Assembly (NCBI GenBank): GCA_947646735.1 | Contig: CANTFK010000024.1 | Coordinates: 62,001-126,000, forward strand | Direction: 5' to 3' | Length of the DNA stretch: 64,000 nucleotides | Source: Peronospora farinosa | Taxonomy: Eukaryota; Oomycota; Peronosporomycetes; Peronosporales; Peronosporaceae | In this document: in pieces, positions 11,528 through 21,297 of the stretch | Position numbering within the stretch: the stretch's first letter is position 1 | How the letters are laid out: the number at the start of each line of letters is the position of its first letter | Made by a program: the position numbers and the translations under genes | The notes under the pieces: generated by a model | What the model was told of the DNA's origin: nothing | The model's input: only the letters and a program-made list of their open reading frames with translations | The model's database searches: none

Positions 11528-12138
11528 GTGGGCTATGCGAGATAAACGGCCAACATTATAAACTCTTTGTTTTCCACATTGATCAGAATTGTCAATGCCC
11601 TTCTAGTCCTGTCCCATCATTCGTTTATGACAAGTGCAATTATCTCAGCAGTGTGTGGCCAACCTCGCGTTGGCTTTTGGACATGTCAAAGCTATAACGC
11701 ACCTGTATTTATATAGCGCATAGCCAAAGCCGACCATTGAGCCTCAGGCAGCGCAGAACCTCGGATACACGATCAATTGTCTGTTTAAAGCACAACGATA
11801 GTCTTCATCATCTCGGTCAACACCCTGCAAACAACCGCACGTTTGAATGCATCAGCGTCAAAACACCTCCCTCCCACGAAAGTCCAACTCTCCAGGTCAC
11901 CAACAACTCTTTTTCTCTCGTCTCTTTTTGCAGTTCCCCAATCATTCGTTCAGGTTTTAATACTCTCTCTTTCCAATAGAGCAACAATACAGGACTGCTC
12001 AACGTTTGACCGAAGAAGAAGGAAAATACAATCAAAACCGGTCTGTTCTGGTCTGCTTTTTCTGCTTGTACTTGTCCTGATCATTTCTGATTAGCTGCTT
12101 CCTTGTCCTGCGCCATCTTGCACTTGTCGGCAGCTCAA
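11528..12138. other. Convergent 3' intergenic region
   Basis: This holds the 3' ends of the convergent GH81 and SR-protein genes. Pyrimidine-rich stretches are present but no ORF with a recognisable product. No repeat or RNA gene was seen. Confidence 0.5.
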
Positions 12139-12812
12139 TTAGTCACGACGAGGTGGTGACGCGCTAGTGCGGCGGGGCGAGCGACTACGCGGACGCGGGG
12201 AGCGGCTACGACTGCGGTCACGTCCAGCGCCACTGCGTTCTCGGTCTCGACGAACGGGAGAGCGCGAACGTGAGCGTCGACGATGGCGATCATCACGTCG
12301 GTCATCATGGCGGCGGTCGTCCCTGCGGTCTTCATGGCGACTGCCACGGCCGCGGTCTTCTCCGTAGCGGTCTCCACCTCCTCCATAGCGGTCACTACTG
12401 CCACCACCGCCTCCTCCACGTGAGTAAAACTCCCGTGGGTTGTCAGGTCGACGTTGCTTGGCGAATTGCACGCGTAGATCACGGCCTTGAAAATCTTGAC
12501 CTTCCATTCCCTCAATAGCATCCTCTGCATCACGTTTCTCCATGAAACGCACAAAGGCGAATCCACGTGATTCGTTCGAGCCACGAGCACGTGGAATGTA
12601 CACGTCACCAATCTCTCCGTATTTGGAAAAGAGGTCGCGCAATTCGTCGCTCCTATAGAGAGAGAAAGGGGTGATACAAGGGATTAAACGACAGAAAGAG
12701 AGAGACAGAGAGGCAATCAGATATATATACTAATTGCATGTACGTACCCAATCTGAAAAGGAACATTATCCACCTTAAGTGTGAACATGGTATCAACGTT
12801 CGGGGGAGCCAT
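12139..12812 (-). CDS. SR splicing factor (SRSF2/SC35-like)
   Basis: Two exons on the minus strand, 12812-12748 and 12652-12139, encode 192 residues. The intron (GTACGT...TATAG) splits the RRM: exon 1 ends in VDNVPFQIG and exon 2 continues [21 protein letters not shown]. The single RRM (about 9-90) carries RNP1 as RGFAFVRF. After a GGGG linker comes an RS domain with repeated RS, RD and SPRR units up to the C-terminus. RRM plus RS at this size is the SRSF2 layout. The role would be exon definition and alternative splicing in nuclear speckles, in keeping with the many short introns in this window. A run of AG and AT repeats lies inside the intron (about 12660-12730). Confidence 0.9.
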
Positions 12813-13029
12813 GTTGTCGCTGTCGTACGTAACACGAAGAAACTTAAGGAGTGGGTGGCTTTGCCGATGTGTGGAAAAGATTGGATAAAGAAGGAATAGA
12901 CGATACTTATTGGATGAAAACAAATTAGATTTTTCTTTGTCTAAAGGGACAAGAGTGTGGTTCCAAAAAAGTGGGTTCGGGTACTTCTGGACGACCTTCG
13001 CACGACATGTTATTGTTGCCATCGACACG

Positions 13030-14941
13030 ATGGAGACCAATGCGCAGGTAAGCTCGTTTCATTTCAAGCGCTCGCTGCTCGCGACCTGCGCCATACAAAC
13101 TACTGTCAATAAATACTCCATTGTTTGAAACATTATACGCGCTTAACCATGGTATTTTTATCTGCCAATACGCCATACAGTATGTACTTGACGACAGCGA
13201 AGCAACGGCACCAGCCTGGGCAGCTCGTATCCGTCTCACGCCCGAACTGCTGGATAAACTTCGCCAGATGCCAGATAATGTTCGGCTTCAATTGAATGTA
13301 ACCCAAAGAGATGTACCTTCTACGAATTGTGGCAACAGCAAGAAGACGAGTCTAATGACGGTCAGGCTGGTAGACACAGAAGAGCAGTACGAATTACTTT
13401 CGTTTCCCGAGGACCCAGGCATTAACCACGTCTGCACCTTTCGTCAACGAGTAGCTGAAGAATCTGCTGGTGGCTATGATATTTACAAGACGGGTGCAAT
13501 TTATCAGAAGCTGCTGGTTCAACGGCTGCTGGACGACACGGAGAAGGACCGTATCAAGGACAAGCACGCCCAGTCCGTGCTTGCATCCAAGTCGCGCTCT
13601 TCAAAGTTAATCGACTCCAAGCTGGAACAACCTACAAAACGGCAGAGAATTGGAACGAGATCATTGAGTGTTCGGACCTCGAAGACGTCGACGGGTAGCA
13701 GCGCGTGGTCCAAAGTGGGGGGACACAAGAGGTACGTTAAGATGTGCATATGTTTGGTTTAGCTTACAACCTAATCGCTCGACTCGATGCAGGACTAAAA
13801 AGTTGGTGCTGCCTTCTGCATTGACTACGGAAGAAGCTATTGAAGCTAAAGAAAAAATTGAGAAGGGGTTTGAAATTGAGATGGGGGTGCCAGTGGTTGC
13901 AACGAAGGAAAAGACTTTTGAGTACAACGCACAAGACGATGATAAAGTGGAAGTTTCTACCGCGGTCGTCCGTAAAAGATCTGCTGCTGTTGTTCGTGAT
14001 GCGGATTTTCACGCCCTTTTTTCATCAGATTCAGATGATGAAGATGGTGGAGTCAGCGCGCTGCGAGATCAAAAGAAGACGACAGCCGCAAAAGTGAAAA
14101 TCAACCGGAGCGCTGCGATAGCAAAGGAAAATGATCAAAGTGAAAACAAGTTAGCGAGTAAAGCAAGAGAAAATGAGACCACAACTACAGTTTTGGATAC
14201 TACCAAGCAAGTAAAGGAGTCGTTAAACGTTGTGAATGCAAGTGGTGCTGCCGTGGAAGTTATAAAATTAGAGGTGAACGACGAAAATGTGATTCAAGAC
14301 AAAGAAAGTAGTGGGGCGATGGGTATATATGCTTTGAAGCCTATTGAAGCGTCTACTTCTGAAGTCGAAGTTAAGCGTGCTCGCGTGCGGTCAGCTCTTG
14401 TGTCCGATCGAATGAAACAGTCTCGACTACCGGACCTGTCATTTTTTCCACCTGTAGTTGTAGAGATCTGTCAGCGGGTAGCACACTACCGCGGTCGATC
14501 GGTGATCCTTGACGAGGGCGACTACGACTTATTCGTGGAGACACATCAGCATTTTTGGCACGATTGGGAGATGCTGGATAAGGTAAGAACGACAAACCTA
14601 TTTCGGATATAGCTAGCTTTAGCGCATCTTATTGTTGTTACACAGGCGTATTCAATTGAGATGATCAAGACAGAAGGGCTGCATTTGCAACTGGAAATGG
14701 ACATAACGGACATTAATCACAAGGAATTGGAAGCGAGGATACAAGCATCCTTGAGCAAGAAAGAGGTATGTCGTCGTTTATAGCTCAAAGATATTGATAT
14801 TGCAAACTGCTTGACAAGATTTACGTGATGAGACAGGGCCTGCTTTTTGTGCGAGACGTCATGGCAAGTATCCAGAAAATATTGCTCCGCATCCAGACGT
14901 CTATTGATCGCTACGATTTGAACCTGCCTAAATCGAAATAA
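13030..14941 (+). CDS. Nuclear-looking unknown protein, weakly ELL-like
   Basis: Five exons fit: 13030-13047, 13181-13731, 13793-14582, 14646-14765 and 14837-14941, giving 527 residues. All introns have GT-AG borders and the phases join. The N-terminal part (about 7-180) is globular and ends in IYKTGAIYQKLLVQRLLDDTEKDRIKDKH, then comes a basic, Ser/Lys-rich, charged linker with acidic patches (FSSDSDDEDGG). The last 115 residues are helical (DYDLFVETHQHFWHDWEML...VRDVMASIQKILLRIQ). The layout and the C-terminal helical pair remind me of the RNA polymerase II elongation factor ELL with its occludin-like end, but the match is weak and I treat it as unassigned. No signal peptide or membrane segment. 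Confidence 0.8.
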
Positions 14942-15110
14942 ACTATATTAACGTGTACCACGCGAATCTATGCTTTTTACACCAATTTTCCACAGTTTTG
15001 TGGATTCGTGCACACAATCAACCGACACGGGGAAGCACCAGCAAGAGCTGCCACATCTTCGTCGCTCATAGGCATTGTGAGAGCAGTACAAGATAACTAG
15101 TCCATTAACA

Positions 15111-15762
15111 ATGGAAGGGGGTGATTCACGTAGTCTTACTGAGCCGCCATTTATCGCGAGAGTGAGCGTATCCATCAAGAGGTTTGTCAATCGTATTTCG
15201 TATTTTCCTTCCTGTATAAGAGCAATAGAGGTGGCACCAACATGCTAATTTTATTATATACCGGTATTTTACTGTTTTCAGAAAATGGCAATACTTATTG
15301 GACAAGAGTACAATCCACGTATATGGACGCTGGGGTGTCACGCTCGCTCTATTGACGCTCTACCTCGTACGCGTGTTTCTCTTAAACGCCTTTCACATTG
15401 TGACTTATGGTCTGGGCATTTACCTCTTGAATCTGTTCATTGGGTTTCTCTCGCCTCAAATTGATGCTGAGAATGATGGTCCACTACTGCCGCATAAGCA
15501 GAGTGAAGAGTTCCGGCCCTTTACGCGTCGCGTTCCTGAGTTTCAATTCTGGTACTCGACGTTTAAAGCCGTCATTGTCTCGTTGCTTATGACACTCAGC
15601 AGTGCCTTTGATGTACCGGTATTCTGGCCCATCCTGCTCATTTACTTCATTGTGCTCTTCACGCTCACTATGAAGCGTCAGATCATACACATGTGGAAGC
15701 ACAATTACGTGCCCTGGGATCACGGCAAGCAGGTTTACAAGGGCAAGAAGAACGCTAAATAG
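15111..15762 (+). CDS. RER1: RER1 ER-retrieval receptor
   Basis: Two exons, 15111-15181 and 15282-15762, give 183 residues; the intron (GTTTGT...TTTCAG) joins RVSVSIKR to KWQYLLDKST. The protein has four hydrophobic segments and the RER1 signatures LDKST...RW near the start, YGLGIYLLNLFIGFLSP in the middle, and an E-F-RPF-RR-PEF-FW stretch after it. RER1 sits in the cis-Golgi membrane and returns escaped ER membrane proteins in COPI vesicles. The C-terminus is Lys-rich (KGKKNAK). The length is close to yeast and human RER1 (about 190). The intact frame suggests a functional gene. Confidence 0.95.
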
Positions 15763-16074
15763 ACGGCCACATAGTCAGCACTGGCAGGAGGCACTAAACA
15801 TAAAGTTCGCCAATTTTTTGGACCGAGTCTAACAGAACATCATAACAATACCGACAATCGGATGGTGAAAGAGCGAGCAGACTTGCAGTGGCTAGTGTAG
15901 CCGGATATAATTTGCCATGAATGAATCTACATGTATCTTCATGTACACCCAAAGGATGTTCAGTATTCAGTTCATTTGACACGACAGCGCACTAAACTGA
16001 ATGGATTCCTCGCCACATTCATTGTAATGGCTTGATGAAGAAATTGTTGTCTATCGCTAATGTCTGATGTAAAG

Positions 16075-16422
16075 TTAGCGAGAGGGAGCAGACTTACTAC
16101 ATGCAGCCGCTGGTAACACTACGTTCCTGTCGTTAATCTTGATGTACAAATTTTTCCGGATATCTTGTTGGGCTTTTGAAAGCACTGATGATAGTTGGGG
16201 TCCAGAGTTGGTAGTAGAATCCCTTTTTGCAGAACGATAAGCCGCTTTGATCGCCACACGCAATTGTTGTCGAAAAAAGTCGTCATTTAATTCTAAAAGA
16301 GATTCTTTGTCGACAATGCTAAAGTTTGCAGCAGCAACCATGATGTACTTGACCAGTTTCCGTCCATCGCCTAAATTCATAATGACGTCGTCAAAGTTGT
16401 AATTGTACTCGCAGAAATTCAC
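16075..16422 (-). CDS. Possible hypothetical exon
   Basis: An open stretch of 115 codons with reasonable composition (NLGDGRKLVKYIMVAAANFS, then AYRSAKRD) but no family I recognise. It lacks an ATG at its 5' end; the first ATG is at about codon 15. A GTAAGT-like donor occurs near its 3' end, so it may be one exon of a small gene that includes sequence between 15794 and 16075. The rest of this intergenic stretch shows nothing. Confidence 0.25.
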   Translation of the reverse strand: MNFCEYNYNFDDVIMNLGDGRKLVKYIMVAAANFSIVDKESLLELNDDFFRQQLRVAIKAAYRSAKRDSTTNSGPQLSSVLSKAQQDIRKNLYIKINDRNVVLPAAACSKSAPSR

Positions 16423-16575
16423 GGACTTACAGATTTCTCGTCCTTGGAATTAGAATTGCTAAGGGGATTTTGTACTGGTTTATCACATTTTATCATTTTG
16501 TCATCTAGTGACGACTCATCTGCAGCAGAAGATACAACACTACGCGTCTAACGGCGTATCCATAGCTGCAGCAAA

Positions 16576-17562
16576 TTAGTCGCGGGCGTCAAATATCGAC
16601 AGCAGCAGCTCACCGTACTCGCCACTCACCTCCTCGGCAATGCGCTCACGCAGTTCCTTGCCATACTTTTTCTTGTACACGGGCTTGATGTCGCGCAGCA
16701 CAATGTGATAGCGCACGACGGCCGAGCTCAGAGCGTTCTCGTCCGTGCCAAATCCCTGCATGGCCTCCTCAAACAGCTCAGCCAATAGCTCGAGTGGCTC
16801 CGTGATCATACGAATGAGGAACAGCACGGCTTTTTCCGCCTCACCGCGGAACTCATGTGCCGCGGCCTTTGTCAGCGGCTCCTCGTAATTCTTCTCATAG
16901 GCAGCGGCCACGGCGCGCAGATGCTCGGGTGGACTGGCCACCAGTATGCTCACAAAACCCTCCTCGTCCGTGCCTATTCTGCCACGCCCTGCTTTGTAGA
17001 GTTTCTCCACGTCAGCCTCTACTTTGGCGGCATTGTGGATGTTTGCATCATACGGTACGAGCGCAGCCTGCAGTGACGCCAGGATCACCGTTTGGAAGTC
17101 ACCGCTCAGGTCGCTGTCTAGCGCAGAGCCCAGGTCCTCACCGTACGCTTCGTAGTACGTCTTTTTGAGAATGTTGATCTCGGTGTTAGTACGGCCTACG
17201 ACCACTGGGTAGATGAGATGCTTTTTCGTGCCCAGGCCCTTGGTGGCCTTGTGTAGGATACCAGCTTCTGCTTCGGGCAAGGGTGATGCCAGCAGTTTGA
17301 GCAGGAACCCGTAGTGACCCGACGTTTCGTCGTCCAACAGATCGCGCAGGTTCTGATTGTGTAGCTCCTGGTAGCGCTTGGCGATGAAGTCGCGCTGCGT
17401 GGACGTCTTGCCTCCCAGTGCCTTGTTCAGCTCCTTCTCCTTGGTACCAATGCCCTTAGTGGCCTCAAAGATCTCGTTCACGGCCGAGTCTGTGCCGGGC
17501 GGGTATGAGACCGGGTGGCCGTTCCAGGCACTGTGCGTGGAGGGTGGGTACAGGTTCAGCAT
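16576..17562 (-). CDS. Annexin, left copy
   Basis: An intronless ORF of 328 residues with four annexin repeats, each recognisable by its GxGT loop: KGIGTKEKEL (about 35), KGLGTKKHLI, RGRIGTDEEGF and QGFGTDENAL. Each is followed about 40 residues later by an acidic residue (for example DDETSGHY, DSDLSGDF, EEVSGEYG), the type II calcium site layout. Annexins bind acidic phospholipids in a calcium-dependent way at the inner membrane face and in vesicle traffic; in oomycetes they are also found with the cell wall and flagella. It is transcribed away from its twin at 18043 through a shared 480-bp promoter region. It differs from the twin at one residue (Ile against Val near the C-terminus). Confidence 0.95.
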   Translation of the reverse strand: MLNLYPPSTHSAWNGHPVSYPPGTDSAVNEIFEATKGIGTKEKELNKALGGKTSTQRDFIAKRYQELHNQNLRDLLDDETSGHYGFLLKLLASPLPEAEAGILHKATKGLGTKKHLIYPVVVGRTNTEINILKKTYYEAYGEDLGSALDSDLSGDFQTVILASLQAALVPYDANIHNAAKVEADVEKLYKAGRGRIGTDEEGFVSILVASPPEHLRAVAAAYEKNYEEPLTKAAAHEFRGEAEKAVLFLIRMITEPLELLAELFEEAMQGFGTDENALSSAVVRYHIVLRDIKPVYKKKYGKELRERIAEEVSGEYGELLLSIFDARD

Positions 17563-18042
17563 CTTGAGTTAGTGTGTGGGAAGGAGAATAGTTTGTGTCG
17601 ACTTGCGAGGGAGGTCGTAAATTCGAGAATGAGGAAGTTTGCAATGAGGGAAGATCGTCGTCCTAAAAACTTCAATTGGATATTTGGCTCGTCTCTGGCC
17701 AGCAAAAAGACTGATTTTTGGTCTGGAATCCCAAGTAGATTTTTTGCGCGAAAAAGCGCTCATGGAACTAGATACCCGCTGTATCTGATATTATCCTCAG
17801 AGGTCATATTGTCACAGATAGTTCCAGGCTTTACTGTAAGGATTAAGCTAAATCTTATACCTGCTCTAACCGATAGACTGAGACCAAAAATCAGTCTTTT
17901 TGCTGGCCAGAGACGAGCCAAATATCCAATTGAAGTTTTTAGGACGACGATCTTCCCTCATTGCAAACTTCCTCATTCTCGAATTTACGACCTCCCTCGC
18001 AAGTCGACACAAACTATTCTCCTTCCCACACACTAACTCAAG
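17563..18042. promoter_or_regulatory. Bidirectional promoter of the annexin pair
   Basis: The 480 bp between the two annexin ATGs consist of two mirror-image 162-bp proximal promoters (17563-17724 and 17881-18042) and the unique 156-bp core. Because the proximal halves are identical, both genes probably share start sites and timing. No clear Inr match is seen. Confidence 0.5.
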
Positions 18043-19029
18043 ATGCTGAACCTGTACCCACCCTCCACGCACAGTGCCTGGAACGGCCACCCGGTCTCAT
18101 ACCCGCCCGGCACAGACTCGGCCGTGAACGAGATCTTTGAGGCCACTAAGGGCATTGGTACCAAGGAGAAGGAGCTGAACAAGGCACTGGGAGGCAAGAC
18201 GTCCACGCAGCGCGACTTCATCGCCAAGCGCTACCAGGAGCTACACAATCAGAACCTGCGCGATCTGTTGGACGACGAAACGTCGGGTCACTACGGGTTC
18301 CTGCTCAAACTGCTGGCATCACCCTTGCCCGAAGCAGAAGCTGGTATCCTACACAAGGCCACCAAGGGCCTGGGCACGAAAAAGCATCTCATCTACCCAG
18401 TGGTCGTAGGCCGTACTAACACCGAGATCAACATTCTCAAAAAGACGTACTACGAAGCGTACGGTGAGGACCTGGGCTCTGCGCTAGACAGCGACCTGAG
18501 CGGTGACTTCCAAACGGTGATCCTGGCGTCACTGCAGGCTGCGCTCGTACCGTATGATGCAAACATCCACAATGCCGCCAAAGTAGAGGCTGACGTGGAG
18601 AAACTCTACAAAGCAGGGCGTGGCAGAATAGGCACGGACGAGGAGGGTTTTGTGAGCATACTGGTGGCCAGTCCACCCGAGCATCTGCGCGCCGTGGCCG
18701 CTGCCTATGAGAAGAATTACGAGGAGCCGCTGACAAAGGCCGCGGCACATGAGTTCCGCGGTGAGGCGGAAAAAGCCGTGCTGTTCCTCATTCGTATGAT
18801 CACGGAGCCACTCGAGCTATTGGCTGAGCTGTTTGAGGAGGCCATGCAGGGATTTGGCACGGACGAGAACGCTCTGAGCTCGGCCGTCGTGCGCTATCAC
18901 ATTGTGCTGCGCGACATCAAGCCCGTGTACAAGAAAAAGTATGGCAAGGAACTGCGTGAGCGCATTGCCGAGGAGGTGAGTGGCGAGTACGGTGAGCTGC
19001 TGCTGTCGGTATTTGACGCCCGCGACTAA
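18043..19029 (+). CDS. Annexin, right copy
   Basis: The mirror image of the 17562-16576 gene: 328 residues, four annexin repeats with the same GxGT loops and acidic calcium ligands, no intron, no signal peptide. The only residue difference is V for I in the last ten residues (LLLSVFDARD). Its 3' flank beyond 19047 differs from that of the twin, so transcripts of the two could be told apart only by the 3' UTR or that one base. Confidence 0.95.
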   Translation: MLNLYPPSTHSAWNGHPVSYPPGTDSAVNEIFEATKGIGTKEKELNKALGGKTSTQRDFIAKRYQELHNQNLRDLLDDETSGHYGFLLKLLASPLPEAEAGILHKATKGLGTKKHLIYPVVVGRTNTEINILKKTYYEAYGEDLGSALDSDLSGDFQTVILASLQAALVPYDANIHNAAKVEADVEKLYKAGRGRIGTDEEGFVSILVASPPEHLRAVAAAYEKNYEEPLTKAAAHEFRGEAEKAVLFLIRMITEPLELLAELFEEAMQGFGTDENALSSAVVRYHIVLRDIKPVYKKKYGKELRERIAEEVSGEYGELLLSVFDARD

Positions 19030-19601
19030 TTTGCTGCAGCTATGGATGAGCTGCTGTGTAAGCCGTTAGACGCGTGCTGTGAACGAGTCGTCGGTAGCAC
19101 TGTTTTCCCGCTCCTTTCGTCTGCATCTTAATGGTAAAATGTAATAAACTTGTTGACGATACTGATAATAATCCATCAAATTTACATTGAACAGTGTTGC
19201 ATTACCTTGTCTACGCTTTCCTAAACTTGGGGTAACCAGGTGAGAATGACACGTATACAATGTACAGAGTATTTTGTGCTTACAAATTCTTCAAGTAAAA
19301 TATCGTTGAACGGCTATGTCGAGATTGCCAGCACACAGGCCACAATGCCCGTCGTCAAGCACCAGCAGCACTGCTGCAGCAACAGCAATAGATTTAGAAG
19401 CACTAAATTAGAAAGCTCAAAATTTAGTGATGATTTAAATTTCTGTCATAATTTAAAGGATATGGCGTTCTAACCAATCAGATTTTTAGGAGTGGGTCAT
19501 GAATAGTAAAAAGGTGGATGATGAATAACACCTTCCATAAAAATTACTATTTGTCTTGATAAAGAGCTATTCATATCACTCTAGTCACTCTATCTAGTGT
19601 G

Positions 19602-21191
19602 ATGATGCTGCGTGCAGCGTATCGTGTCGCTTTACAGCGGCCACAATTGTTGGTCTCTCGCCGCTTGTCATTTCTGGCAGCATCTGAAGTCATTGCAGGA
19701 GATCGTGCATTAGAAGATGAAAAATGGATCCGCCTTATGCGACAGACGAGTCGTCTCGAGTCATCCATACTACTGCCTTTGAATGAGAAGCTCTTGGGAC
19801 CATTAGACCGCAAACATCGCGAGGAAAAACTGCCATCACTGCCTTTTGTGTTCCTATTAGGTAATCATTCATCTGGCAAATCTTCTTTTATTAATTATCT
19901 GCTGCAGCGGGACGTGCAGTCTACAGGCGTGGCGCCTACAGATGACGGCTTTACTATCATCGCCCCAGGCCATGAGGATCTGGATCAGGATGGACCGGCG
20001 CTCGTGGGTGACCCAGATCTGGGCTTCTCTGGTCTGCGAGTCTACGGGCCTGCGCTGATTCAGCGTACGCAGCTTAAGGTCCGCAAGGGCATCCAGGCTA
20101 AATACATGCTCGTGGACAGTCCTGGCATGATTGACTCGCCGCACAGCCCGTCGCACCTGTCGCAGTTCAATAATAAAGACACCAATGGACGACTATCGTC
20201 TCAACAGCAGAACAGCATGAATTTTAAGGGACATGACTCGGACAGAGGATACGAGTTCCCAGAAGTCGTGCGCTGGTACGCCGAGCGTGCCGATGTGATT
20301 CTGCTCTTCTTTGACCCGGACAAACCCGGTACGACAGGCGAGACGCTGTCCATCTTGACGCGATCATTGGCTGGCATGGACCATAAATTGCACCTTGTGC
20401 TGAATAAAGTGGACCAGTTTCGCAAGATCCATGACTTCGCACGTGCCTATGGATCCCTGTGCTGGAACCTGAGCAAGGTCATCCCGCTAAAGGATCTGCC
20501 GCGTATCTACACCATGTGCATCCCTACAAAAGACAACCAGTTGCAGCCAGCAGAGGGTCTGGGTGCATCCATGAAGGACTTGGATGCAATGCGTGATGAA
20601 GTGGTGAGCGAGGTACAGCGCGCTCCAGAGCGCCGGGTGGACAATCTTATCACGAATCTGTACGACTCGTCGCGGCTGCTAAAGATGCACGCTGAGATAT
20701 TCGAAGACCTCCGTGCTCGGCATGGTAGTGAGAAATGGCGGCGTTCAGCTCTTGTTGCTGCTACATTCGTGGGAGGCAATGCTTTGGCAGGTTCAGCGCT
20801 AGCGGGCGGTGTCCCCATTGAAGCTGCGGCGGGACTATCTGTTGCTTGTGTGCTAATGTCTGCCGGTATAGTGTGGCACAACTCGACAGTGATGGCTCAA
20901 CTCGAGCGCGACCTGCTGCACGAGGACTCGCTGAGTGAGCTGTTCCGTCGTCGCTATGGCCGTCAGCTAGCAGAAGGAGATGAGTACGTGCTGTCTTTGT
21001 GGAAGCGCGTGCTGCCGACACTGCAGGTAGCAGCGCAAACGCTAGGCTTTAGCAGGTTGCCCAAACTCAAGAACTCTGAAATTGCTGCACTCGACAACAT
21101 CGTGAACAAGGAGATCCCGGAATTGCGTCGGCAGTGTGCTCCTTCGGACAGCAGTCTAGCCCACCAGGTTGCCAAGATGTTTCGCAGCTAA
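19602..21191 (+). CDS. Dynamin/EHD-type large GTPase, possibly mitochondrial
   Basis: A single exon of 529 residues. G1/P-loop GNHSSGKS at about 87-94, G3 DSPGMID at about 171, and G4 NKVDQ at about 268 mark a dynamin-superfamily GTPase, closest in feel to EHD proteins (the DPDKPGTTGET segment after G3). The N-terminus (MMLRAAYRVALQRPQLLVSRRL) is basic, Ser/Arg-rich and free of acids, as in mitochondrial presequences. Two adjacent hydrophobic stretches near 388-430 (ALVAATFVGGNALAGSALAGG and AAAGLSVACVLMSAGIVW) could insert in a membrane. No EH domain is present. The likely role is membrane remodelling by GTP hydrolysis in an organelle; mitochondrial location is inference. I chose the first ATG of two consecutive Met codons. 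Confidence 0.85.
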   Translation: MMLRAAYRVALQRPQLLVSRRLSFLAASEVIAGDRALEDEKWIRLMRQTSRLESSILLPLNEKLLGPLDRKHREEKLPSLPFVFLLGNHSSGKSSFINYLLQRDVQSTGVAPTDDGFTIIAPGHEDLDQDGPALVGDPDLGFSGLRVYGPALIQRTQLKVRKGIQAKYMLVDSPGMIDSPHSPSHLSQFNNKDTNGRLSSQQQNSMNFKGHDSDRGYEFPEVVRWYAERADVILLFFDPDKPGTTGETLSILTRSLAGMDHKLHLVLNKVDQFRKIHDFARAYGSLCWNLSKVIPLKDLPRIYTMCIPTKDNQLQPAEGLGASMKDLDAMRDEVVSEVQRAPERRVDNLITNLYDSSRLLKMHAEIFEDLRARHGSEKWRRSALVAATFVGGNALAGSALAGGVPIEAAAGLSVACVLMSAGIVWHNSTVMAQLERDLLHEDSLSELFRRRYGRQLAEGDEYVLSLWKRVLPTLQVAAQTLGFSRLPKLKNSEIAALDNIVNKEIPELRRQCAPSDSSLAHQVAKMFRS

Positions 21192-21297
21192 GACGAGATG
21201 GTGATCTGTAATCACAACATACCGGCCATGGTAGCAGACTGCCTCCCGGCCTTCTTTTTGATTGTCGATCTAGTTGCCAAATTAAATGCAGACTAAG

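Larger units (their letters stand above)
16558..19047. repeat. 2.5-kb inverted repeat (palindromic annexin pair)
   Basis: Left arm 16558-17724 and right arm 17881-19047, each 1167 bp, mirror each other around a unique 156-bp spacer (17725-17880). Comparing the arms by eye I find one mismatch, T16596 against G19009 (I to V in the penultimate block of the protein). Just outside the arms the flanks are still related but diverged (both contain GCCGTTAGACGCGT at different distances), so the duplication is older than the near-identity. Confidence 0.9.

Noticed and set aside
16857..18750. Additional 73- and 103-codon ORFs in both annexin arms
   Set aside because: They are mirror-image antisense shadows of the annexin coding sequence with no independent signal.
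16558..19047. Annexin inverted repeat as a pure assembly artefact
   Set aside because: The unique 156-bp spacer, the single arm mismatch and the different outer flanks argue for a real structure, though spanning reads are still the decisive test.
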